Assembly: GCF_001641265.1 (NCBI RefSeq)
Contig: NW_020167540.1
Location: forward strand, 434,001 to 498,000
DNA from: Pseudogymnoascus destructans
Taxonomy: Eukaryota; Ascomycota; Leotiomycetes; Thelebolales; Thelebolaceae
Length of the DNA stretch: 64,000 bases
Direction: 5' to 3'
The number at the start of each line of letters is the position of its first letter. The stretch's first letter is position 1. The notes under the pieces were generated by a model. It did not search any database, had not been told where the DNA came from, and saw only the letters and a program-made list of their open reading frames with translations. Positions 1 to 9,155 of the stretch are shown here, piece by piece. Both the position numbers and the translations under genes were made by a program.

Positions 1-278
1 CCATTGAGCCTTCTTTCCTATAGCTATATATCCAATAATTAATCGCTAATAACAGTGCGGATTTCCCCTGGATATCTAATTTCGACACGACTATCTGACT
101 GTATTGGCTGGTCTGAATAGCCATGAAGCGAGTCTTGTACGGGTGGTTTTGAATTAGGCAAGGAGGGCGTGGGACACAAAAATATTGAAATCTAGCAGTA
201 CTTCTTGTTAAACGCTAACAACGCATAGAATCATTTGTAATATCACACTATACGCTATACCATACGGTATACTGTCTC

Positions 279-1799
279 TTACAAAGCGGCCGCTTCAGCC
301 ACCATCTTCTCACCCCTCTCCTTTAGCGCAAGTTCCGCCTTTGTCAACTTATTCGGGACCAACTTAATAAACACCGGCATCAGAGCAGCTACACAAGCAC
401 CCGCACCCAGGAAGCCAGCCGTTATACCCCAGCCCAGAGTATAGTGGGGAGCACTCTTAGTAGGCCAGATCTGGCTCCCATACACGGACGATAGATTCCC
501 AACCGCATTAATCATCGCAATCGCAATAGCGCGTTTCTCGGCCGGAAGGTCGATGGTCTTGGATGCCCATGCGAGGATGAGTGGGAGCGCACTCCAGATC
601 CCAGAGGCGACGAAGCAGAGCATGACGTAGCGGACTACGGGTGTTTCGACGATGGCGCAGACCATTGCAGAGATGAATCCTAGCGAGAGAGCGGACGTAA
701 TGTGCCATGTTCGCTCCTCGTGACGATCGGCGGAGTAGGCGCAGATGTTGAGGCAAAGTGTGGCAACTGCGTACACGGGAACAGTCATGTACTGCGCCTT
801 GACGGTGTCGTAGCCCAATGACTTGGTGATGGTGGGGATGAATATGAAATTGTGCCGGCGCCGACGTCGAGGACGAAGAGAAGCATGAAAGAGTATGTGC
901 GCGGGGTCGGTGGCAGCTGCCTTGAAAGCCTCCCAGTGGGAAAGTCGATCATCTCTAGACGAGCCGGATGCGGAGCCAGATGCCGCGCTGTCTGCGATGA
1001 TTCGGACGGTGGCTAGTTGGCGCTCTTCGAGGGTGAGGACTGGTGAGCTCTGAGGGAAGTCGAGGAGGATGAACTTCGCGACAATGGCTACTCCGACTGT
1101 TGCGACGCCTTCGATGATGAAGAGCCATCTCCACCCGGCAATACCGTGCGCTTCGTGGAGACCGTTGGTGATTCCGCCAGCAAGAAGGCCACCGAAAGCC
1201 CCTGATATGACAGCGGCACTGTAGAATATAGCAAATCGTTTCCCAATCTCTGCTGCCTTGTACCAGCAGCTCATGACGAAAAGCAATCGGGAAAAAAGCC
1301 AGATTCGATGCAGCCGAGAATAGAAGGGAGAAATATTGAGGGACGGCTTCGACTGAGAATCATATTGGATGGCACTTCCATGATGAGGTAACCAAAGAAG
1401 AAGAAGGAGAGAACCCATGCATATTCTATTACATGCGTCAGTATGTTTTAGATCCAACTAATGAAATGAGGATACTGACTCTGGGCATCAAGATTTAGGT
1501 CGTCCCCCATTCCAGCAATTCTTGCGTTTCCCTATAAGACATGTTAGCTTAGTATATTAAAAAGCAAAGCAACAAGGTTACCTACAATATTTTCCATCAA
1601 CATAGTTGAGAATGTACATGATCCAGAGAGTTGGCATTAAGTGCATGTCAATTTTCCGTACAAGTTTCTTCTCCGCGCCTGTGTCTGGAACAGAATTGCT
1701 CAAAGCTTCTTGCAACTTAATCTCCTCCGTCGCACCACATCCCTTGGTAGTGGTAAATGTCATCTCGACATGAAGGGCGTTGTCCTTCAATTCCTCCAT
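279..1799 (-). pseudogene. MFS transporter pseudogene (anion:cation symporter / Dal5-Tna1-like family)
   Basis: Remains of a fungal organic-anion transporter of the major facilitator superfamily. The first exon starts at 1799 (MEELKDNALHVEMTF) and reaches the family motif MPTLWIMYILNYVD. A second short exon (about 1490-1530, GNARIAGMGDDLNLDAQ) and a third (YAWVLSFFFFGYLIMEVPSN) follow across two GT-AG introns. The best block is SCWYKAAEIGKRFAIFYSAA and the segment after it, running to the stop at 279. Lesions seen directly: a frame shift at the end of exon 1; loss of the residues normally lying between RPSIFLP and GCIESGFFP (about one membrane helix); a one-base loss just before the SCWYK block; and an inserted base near 875 compensated by a lost base near 850, which scrambles about eight codons. 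The lesions are indels rather than C-to-T changes. The family moves carboxylates and vitamins; no substrate can be read from this copy. Confidence 0.85.
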
Positions 1800-2307
1800 G
1801 GCGAAATGGTTAAAAATTGAAGTGTGTATAGTATTAATATGTCAAAGAGGTAGAGATGTTGTCATGACTCTCGTCTTTATCTATTCATGGCGGCAGTTGG
1901 GACGGGAAAATGTAATGTGGAGTCTAGCCCTGGCGTAAATTTTGACGGGGGGCAAATGACCTACCCCCCTTGGTGGTTTCTCCGCGTTTTAGCGGAATGG
2001 CAGCGGCACTAAATCAAAATGTCAACAAGGGCCATTGGAATCTCGGACAGAACACCGCACCTCGCCACGGAAAGAACTGCGAGGGGCCAACCAAGCTGAT
2101 ACGATGTCGAAAGCCCAGAGCATTGGTTTGCGGGTCCAGTCAGTTGGAATTGGTATCTAGGCAGGGCCTCGGCAAATGGAACATCATTACTTATTCTACA
2201 ATATTTAAATCTCCGTGGAGATTAATACACGAGGAAGTGTTGCTTGCTCTAATTTGTGGCGTTCCTGCGTTGACTTCTAGGAGCTCCTCGCGAGTCTCTT
2301 GTTTTAT
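1800..2307. other. Spacer between two pseudogenes
   Basis: About 510 bases between the 5' end of the dead transporter and the 3' end of the dead regulator. An open frame on the plus strand (1970-2380) has no recognisable motif and runs antisense into the regulator. It probably holds the former promoter of the transporter; I see no clear regulatory site. Confidence 0.4.
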
Positions 2308-4030
2308 TCATGCCCAATGTCGATACTCAGTATCAGTCTGGCTAGCGGACATCACATCGAAAAAGCCCAAGGGGAAATAATGCTCATCGTAGAACGGCAC
2401 AGAAGAGTCGAACATGCGAAGAATTCCAGTGTCAGAAATCGCATAGTTTGGTTCCCACATCTGCGCAGCTAGAATGGTTGCTTCGTCTTGGCTGATTCGT
2501 CCCGAATCCACGAGGAGATTCCTCGATTTCTCTCCTGCCTCCCATGACGTGAAACGGTCCAGCATTTTACTCAAACCGGTAGCGAGATGACTTGATAGAT
2601 ATCGTTCACCTGCTCTGGCATCGAGCAAAAGCCGTATGATTCTCATCACAAGATCCCGGATTAGAGTAGCATCGGCGCTAAAATTATACGCCTTCCACTT
2701 CTGCTGCACTTTCATGAGGAAGACAGCTCATAGTATGTGTAATGATGTACGGTTACGCTCGCGCTACATCCCACTGAGCCAAAAAGACTACAATATTCCG
2801 GCTCGCCCGGAATACGCGTAACACGCTTTATATACCACATGTACTGTAACGGCGGCACCCGTTACAGTATGGAGGTAGATTGGTACACCGACGACGGAAT
2901 TCCGGATACCAGGTTCATCTAGGACAGTTTTGGAGGATGGAAGTAGCGCAGGCAATGGCGGTATTTGCTAGGTCTCGCCGATCTATGGTCAAGTCGTGCA
3001 TGCCGTCTTTTTGAATCCCACGCAAGGACAGTGAGCTCACTTGCAGCCTTGCAAAGTGATAGTGCAGAACGACTCCCTTTGCAGGGTACAACTCTTGTTA
3101 GGATAATGAATACGGAGACCTGACTGTGCAGGCGGTAGTTGGCTTGTGAGATTCCCGGCAGGTTTAAAAATTTCTCATGGTTGGTAATAGTCGCATCTTC
3201 ATGAATAACAGGCGGTCGACCCTAGGCGATACTGAAGTGGTGATCGCAAACGTATATAAAGTACCACAGCCTCGCACCCTCAAAATGTTCCCGTGAACCT
3301 CGCATCGCTCGAGAATAGCTCAGTTAGCATTCGAGTCTAACAAAGACCTAGGGCTGCATACAACTAACGTCTGAAAGCCAGAACGCGCCAATGCAAAGAG
3401 CTCGAATACCGTCTAGCGTATGATATCGGTCGAACATGGAATCGCAAACAAGTGCTGTGAATGCGGCATAACAGATACCAAAGACTTGCTCTTTCCCGGG
3501 TACGTGTAGCGCTGTAACTGTTAAAATGGCTGCTAGCAATAGAGATGAGGACCGTCGCACTGAAATAAGATCTTCGTGGACCAGAGCAATACCACCCCAC
3601 AGGTAATGATTGAGAGATGTACTAAAGGTGCGAAATAATTCTTCGGCATCGGCTTCGCTAACTTTAGCCTTGGAGATAAAATCATCCTCTAGAATTGTTG
3701 GCCTGGCAGCGTAAACATGCCCATGGAGGTTGTTGCTCCGGAGGTTTCTCAGTTTGGTTACCTCATACAAAGCTCCCATGGGATCTGTGACAAGAGTATC
3801 ATTTGCCCTGCTTTGGGTTGGTTCTTGGGAGTTCTCGCGCGTCATGGCCATGCCCGTGTTCGGAAGGGTCTCGACTCATCAGGAGCCTCGATACTTCTGG
3901 TGACAGCTTGTTGGGCCTGTGGCTGGTTGTGATGTAGCTGCGCTGCAAATGATTCCAGAGAGGGGAGCTCCAACACGCTTAAGATCTTCGACACTGCGAG
4001 TGATAGGGTCTGACTGTTTTCCTCCATAGT
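2308..4030 (-). pseudogene. Fungal-specific transcription factor pseudogene (middle homology region), interrupted by a 129-bp insertion
   Basis: Reading the minus strand from about 4030, fragments in order are MEENSQTLSLAVSKILSVLE, MGALYEVTKLRNLRSN, NHYLWGGIALVHEDLISVRR, DSMFDRYHTLDGIRALCIGA, EGARLWY..YVCDHHFSIA, GRPPVIHEDATITNHEKFLN, LRGIQKDGMHDLTIDRRDLA and VLDEPGIRNSVVGVPIYLHT. This is the order of the fungal transcription-factor middle homology region (fungal_TF_MHR), a domain of Zn2Cys6 regulators. No cysteine-rich DNA-binding exon is visible upstream. Lesions: a frame change near 3850, an in-frame TAG after HHFSIA, frame and length losses near 3090-3110, and a 129-bp insertion at 2738-2866 just before the C-terminal piece (MKVQQKWKAYNFSADATLIR). 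It lies between a dead transporter and a dead sugar-acid enzyme, so it may have been their pathway regulator. Confidence 0.8.
2738..2866. mobile_element. 129-bp TG...CA element, copy 1 (solo LTR or TRIM/SMART-like)
   Basis: The element begins TGTAATG and ends CGTTACA, and is flanked by the 5-bp direct repeat GTATG (2733-2737 and 2867-2871). A second copy of the same 129 bases lies at 17449-17577 and differs by two transitions. TG...CA ends with a 5-bp target duplication and an internal TTTATATA box fit a small LTR better than most DNA-transposon families, although the nearly symmetric ends also allow a MITE. It is inserted in the coding region of the dead transcription factor. Confidence 0.8.
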
Positions 4031-4048
4031 AGCCTTCCACCTAATCAA

Positions 4049-5032
4049 ATTGTATTGTCAGTAAGCTGAGCATTATATTTGATTGATATGTTAGGATAAA
4101 TTAACTAGATTGGCTCTCTAAACTTAAAGAAAGAGATGGCTGAATGCTATCATATTCAAGACGTTCCTACCCCGTATAACAGATGAATTTAAACGATGAA
4201 AAGGATATAAACAAAATAAAAAATTCCACATCTCCTTACATGTAAATATTACATGACGTACTCTGTGCCCTCGCCTAGAAGAGACTGTAAACTCTTATTA
4301 ACTACACAGCGCACCCGCTTCTTAGAACAGCGAGTACATTTTTGGCTGCTACGGTGGATTAACATCGCACTTGATCTTTCGGGCTTGACACTCTGTACAC
4401 GCGTGAACCTTTCTCGATATCATGACGATCCATCGCCACTATTGATGTTGGCGCTCAAATGGTTCTAGCCTTCCAATGCCATATCACTATCGCGTCTGAA
4501 GCGACGTTTCTTAGGCTCAATGATGCCGGTTGTTCTGTGGGCCGAATCAAGGCGTCTCCTGTTTCCCAGTGGATAGGTGATGTATGTCAGCTAGGCAAAA
4601 GCAAAATAGTTGGAGAAGATGCACCAGAAATTAAACTTGTCGGCTGACGGTTCTCGGGATGAAGTCCGCAATCTTGGCTTACTGCGGGGACCTTAGCTTA
4701 TTCGTTCCTGCCCATTGCTACAAGGTAGCAATGGGCAGGAACGAATAAGCTAATCGCGGAAGGAACACCGAGATTGACGATAACAACCTCAACTTAACCT
4801 TTTCTTGGCAAAGTTAAGTAAAATCTACAAAAATTGCTACTGCACTCTACGGAGGTCGTGCAGGGTTAGTATATGTGACTCTCTCTTCTTATTTTCTGTT
4901 TTTCTTCATCTCAAGTCTTTTCTTATAGCCTGTTCTATGTTCACGTACACATCCATACATCTTTCATTATAACCCCGACTATTGTCGTACTTGTATCATC
5001 AACACACAATTACTCACACACTCCACACGAAC
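4049..5032. other. Intergenic stretch with one long hairpin
   Basis: AT-rich in its left third, with no supported gene. It contains the perfect hairpin at 4693-4753. The 250 bases before 5033, with a CT-rich run near 4875-4930, probably held the promoter of the dehydrogenase/kinase fusion. Small open frames at 4253-4647 show no family resemblance. Confidence 0.4.
4693..4753. repeat. Perfect 29-bp inverted repeat with a 3-nt loop
   Basis: Left arm 4693-4721 begins TTAGCTTATTCG. Right arm 4725-4753 is its exact reverse complement. The loop is AAG. It is not next to a T-run and is not near the end of an intact gene, so it is not a usual terminator. Confidence 0.9.
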
Positions 5033-7419
5033 ATGGCGCCATGTAAAGCCCTCAACATTGCCTTTGCCGGGCTAGGTGCAATGGGGCTTGGAATGACATC
5101 TCATCTAGTCTCAGAGGGCCATAATGTAAATGGCTATGATGTCTACGAACCATGCCTAGAGAAATTCAGGGTAGTTGGAAGGAGTGGTGTCATCGTCTCC
5201 CAAAGAGGCTGCGAGGGGGGATAATTATTTGGTTTGCATGGTCACAAACTCACAACAAGCTGAATCGGTATTGTTCGATTCGATGAATGGTGCTGTCCAA
5301 GGTATGAGCATGCACTCGATGGAAGACTGGATCAAATTGTAACATAATGTAGCACTACCCACAAACTCAACCGTCATATTATGCTCGACGGTCCCAGCAA
5401 CATTCTCAAATCCATTCAACAGAAGCTGAATGACATGAACAGGTAAGATATACATCTGATGGACAGCCCCGTCTCCGGAGGCACCGTTCGAGTCTCGCAA
5501 GGAAAACTCACAGTCCTAGCAGCTGGTACAGAATCAGCATTACAACAAGGCCACGAGGTGCTCACGCTCGTTTCGGAAAAGTTATACATCATACCCGGTG
5601 GAATCGGCACTGCGGGCAATGTGAAGATGATCAATCAACTCCTCGCCAGAATCCACATCGCCGCGGCCGGCGAAGCGATGGGCCTCGCCGTAAAAGCCGG
5701 ACTGAATACGCGGCAAGTCTACGATATAATCCTGACTGACATCAGGGAGCAGCTGGATGTTTGAGAACAGAGTACCGCATGTGCTGGACAATGATCTGAC
5801 TCCATACTCAGCATTAGATACCTTTGTCAAAGACATGGTGAGTTATATTCATTCCGTCGTCTATTCCCATTTCCACGGTCTGAATTGACGATATGTAGGG
5901 CATCGTCACCTCCTCCGCACGATCACACGGGTTCCCAGTCCCGCTCTCCTCGGTAGCGGAACAACTCTATCTTTCTGCTTCATCCCAGGTTCGGACGCCA
6001 AGATGACTCTGGGATCGTACGAATTTTCACGCCGTCAACGCCTACGTTAGTCCACGAGAGCTCAAAGTCAGCGACTCTTCAATCCGACGTGCTCACTCCA
6101 CCAGCGACCCCATTTGAGATATCCAAAGTGGGTTTTGTCGGCTTAGGCGCGATGGGTGTTGGAATGGCAGCCTCCCTCGTGAAGGCAGGGTTCAACGCCT
6201 GTGGCTACGACGTTTATGAGCCATCAATCCAGAAGTTCGTTGCCGGCGGTGGCAAAGCAATAGAAGCGACATCGCCAGCTGAAGCAGCGAGGGAGGCAGA
6301 GGTACTAGTCCTCATGGTCCAGAATGCTGCTCAAGCTGAGGATGTTTTGTTTGGAGCTGGGGCAGCTGCGAAGTCACTTCCTGATGGATCAATTGTCATC
6401 CTGAACTCCACCGTATCTCCAACGGCAGTCAGGGATCTCTCAACGCGTTTGTCGAGTTTAGGAAAAGGGCTAGAGTTAATCGACGCCCCTGTCAGTGGCG
6501 GGGTAGCGAGGGCAGCAAAGGGGGAACTAACGGTAACTTGGATCCCGAACACCTTTCACGAGGTCCATAAATCACTGACTAAAAAATGGCTCATCCTCCG
6601 GCAATACTGCAGCTCCCGAGGGGGTGCGTGGTCGTCGTCAACACGGCGGCGGAGGAGGACATGGCTATCTTCGCCGCGGGGGCTATTAGTGCCGAGAAAC
6701 AGGGGAAGAGGTATTGATACCGCACCGGCGCGGCATTCGTCTCTTCGCGCCTCGGGATAGCTGGTAAAGCACCCATGTCGGCGGAGGAGCTGGATATGGC
6801 GTACCACTCCGGCGTCGCGACTACCGGCGGCCTCATCATCGCCTGCTCGGATGTTCCCAAGACCGCGTCGTTGCGGGAGCGGAGGGGGGGGGGGGTTGCA
6901 TGTCATTGAACTTGATGTCGGGACACTGATCGGGGCAGGTGGGGAGGCTGAAGGGGTTGTTGAGAACGCGGCTAGGGAGGCGGTGGGAGGTTGGGGGAGG
7001 GGGTGGATGTCCTGGTCATGACTTCGCGGCGCCTTAGTACCGGCTCTGACGGGATTTCAAGTCTGGGAATCGGTGGGGTCGTCGCAGCTGCGCTGGTGAG
7101 GGTGGTGCAGGGTGTCACAGTCGGGCCACGATATGTGATCGCCAAGGTAACCAAACTCCTTTTATTACTCCATCTCACGTACTTGGTGTATTACAGAGCC
7201 TTCGATTATACTAACGAGAACCACCAGGGCGGCATAACCTCCTCCGACGCAGCAACACAAGGCCTAAATATGAAGCGAGCCATGATCCTCGGCCAAGCAG
7301 CGCTGGGTGTCCCGATGTGGAGGTGCGACGAGGAGACGTAGGCATGCTGGGGTGCCGTATATTGTGTTTCCGGGGAATGTTGGGGGGGATGATACGCTTG
7401 GTGAGGTGGTGGAGGTGGG
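5033..7419 (+). pseudogene. Pseudogene of a fused sugar-acid enzyme: two HIBADH-type dehydrogenase domains plus DUF1537 kinase domain
   Basis: The first dehydrogenase domain starts MAPCKALNIAFAGLGAMGLG (Rossmann GxGxMG) and continues in other frames through DSPVSGGTVRVSQGKLTVLA, GNVKMINQLLARIHIAAAGE and SSWMFENRVPHVL. The second begins near 6089 with KVGFVGLGAMGVGMAASLVK and APVSGGVARAAKGELTV. After about 6535 it jumps into a DUF1537 (four-carbon sugar-acid kinase) region: GKRY..YRTGAAFVSSRLGI, LHVIELDVGTLI, SLGIGGVVAAALVRVVQG, KGGITSSDAATQGLNMKRAM, PYIVFPGNVGGDDTLGEVVE. A normal GT-AG intron is still visible at about 7147-7228. Lesions: an extra base near 5742, frame changes near 5190 and 5990, a deletion joining domain 2 to the kinase, an in-frame TGA at about 6714, and further frame changes near 6890 and 7005. 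Plants have the same domain order followed by a class II aldolase; no aldolase part is seen here. Bacterial relatives (LtnD, OtnK) degrade L-threonate and D-erythronate. Confidence 0.85.
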
Positions 7420-8820
7420 CTGTCCAGTAGAATTTGCTTTATCTGAGAAAGTAACCCCAGGCCTTCATTATCTTCCCTTCTCCATCAAACACACTCTGTA
7501 GTCTGTAATGGTGTGTTTGCCATAGTGGCCGCCTAGGTGGATAGGAGGCATGCATTGGGCCGCGTTGCTGCGCGAGAGTTGTACAAGGGGTGGTTCTCCC
7601 TCTGTCTCTGCTTAGAAGATGGCACTATCGCTCCTTCCCTTAGAACTTCTTCACTCACACAACCCTTACTAACACCCAGAAAGCGAATACCCACTGTTGT
7701 ATACCGTCTCCAGGCATTTCTCACCCCGTCTTGCGCTCGCAAACCAACACCCGCACCCCGCCCGCCGAGAGACCAGCGATCTCACCAACCGGAACACCCG
7801 ATTCTTCCGGCGGCGCTGGCGGGTGCAGGCAGGTGGCGGATATCCCAGCCGACCGGTCGGTCGGCTGCAGCGAGGCAATAGATGGATGGGTATTTAGCTG
7901 GCTGGTGTGTGCGCGCGCTGTGTGTATGTATGTACAGAATCGACGGACGATCGACGGCGACGGGGCGAGACGGGACAGAGGGGACGGAGCAAACATTCCC
8001 TACCTACCTTACCTACCCACTTACGTCTTAACGAAGTCGGTCAGGTCCGAACTTCTCGTCTTGGCTTCAATTCAATAGTCCCTCCCCGACTCTTCCATTG
8101 CGTCCGTGTGCCCCCCTTTTGGGGGGGTTTTTTTTTTTTTTGGGGGGGTTTTTTTCTTTTTCTTTCCGCCACTATGATCCTTTGCGCACGGGATGCGCAA
8201 ATACGGTGTTGGTGTGATGGTGGTGTGGTTGGTGTTGGCTGCAGGGCATGGGAGAAGGAAGTCGGGGCGAGAGCGGTAAGTTGGGCGGGCGGGCGCAGGG
8301 CTATCTAGACGGACGCAGCCAGTGTAGAAGCAAAATCCCAAGGCGATATCGCGGACGGGCTTGCATGGTGGGAGAACTTTTGGCCATGGCTGGCGGTACC
8401 GCCGGCGGTACCGTCGACCATTCCCAAACCCAACCCCTCAGTGACGTGTGTTCCTATACCATCGATAAAGACGGGGGCGGTTACGTCGCCCTCGTTTCGC
8501 AACGGCTGAGAGGCGAGGGAGCGAGGGAGCGCAGGGAACGGACGGAGGCGGAGTGGGGAGTGGGGAGTGGAGAAGTGAGTTGTGAGTTGTGAGCGGAGGG
8601 GTGTTACGGCGGGCGCGGGCGCGGGCTTCTTATGGGCGAGGTAAGGCGGATGGGGTTGGGAAGGAAGGGGGGGATGGGTTAGATGCGGTGAGATGCGGTG
8701 ACAAACGGGAGATTGTGCCCGATGCTGACGATAGATTAGTATCGACCGTCACCTTGTTGGCCGGGCACGCAGGCGATAAAGACTGGGCTCGTCGGGCAGC
8801 ACCTGTCAAAAGCAGCTAGT
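7420..8820. other. Gene-free stretch, GC-rich with homopolymer runs
   Basis: No frame here resembles a known family. Visible structure: runs of C, G and T at 8110-8165, and a 20-bp palindrome at 8394-8413 centred on GGTACCGCCGGCGGTACC. The overlapping short open frames are rich in Arg, Pro and Ser and look like chance frames in GC-rich sequence. Confidence 0.5.
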
Positions 8821-8880
8821 ATTGGGGTAAGTTGAGTTAAGTTGTGTTAAGTTGGGGTAAGTTGAGTTAAGTTGAGTTAA
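8821..8880 (+). repeat. Degenerate G-rich 10-mer repeat next to the CCTAA array
   Basis: Six units of about ten bases, built from TTGAGTTAAG, TTGGGGTAAG and TTGTGTTAAG. The units resemble TTAGG-type sequence with scattered substitutions and point in the opposite sense to the CCTAA array that follows at once. Confidence 0.8.
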
Positions 8881-9155
8881 CCTAACCTAACCTAACCTAA
8901 CCTAACCTAACCTAACCTAACCTAACCTAACCTAACCTAACCTAACCTAACCTAACCTAACCTAACCTAACCTAACCTAACCTAACCTAACCTAACCTAA
9001 CCTAACCTAACCTAACCTAACCTAACCTAACCTAACCTAACCTAACCTAACCTAACCTAACCTAACCTAACCTAACCTAACCTAACCTAACCTAACCTAA
9101 CCTAACCTAACCTAACCTAACCTAACCTAACCTAACCTAACCTAACCCAACTTAC
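8881..9155 (-). repeat. Telomere-like array: 55 perfect CCTAA (TTAGG) units
   Basis: Uninterrupted CCTAA pentamers for 275 bases. The right edge (9156-9185) decays into CCCAA, CTTAC and CTTGA variants. Most fungal telomeres are TTAGGG, so this unit is one G short. It is an interstitial telomere-like tract or a pentanucleotide microsatellite. The position, right of a pseudogene-rich block and left of a satellite-rich block, favours subtelomeric origin. Confidence 0.9.

Noticed and set aside
1970..2380. 136-codon open frame on the plus strand
   Set aside because: Antisense to the transcription-factor remnant at its 3' end, no family motifs, unlikely composition.
279..7419. RIP (repeat-induced point mutation) as the cause of the broken genes
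   Set aside because: The visible lesions are mostly indels and a few deletions, not dense C-to-T changes, and the genes appear single-copy here.
8881..9155. Array mistaken for a CRISPR or for a coding repeat
   Set aside because: Pure pentamer without spacers; there is no cas gene and the host is a eukaryote.
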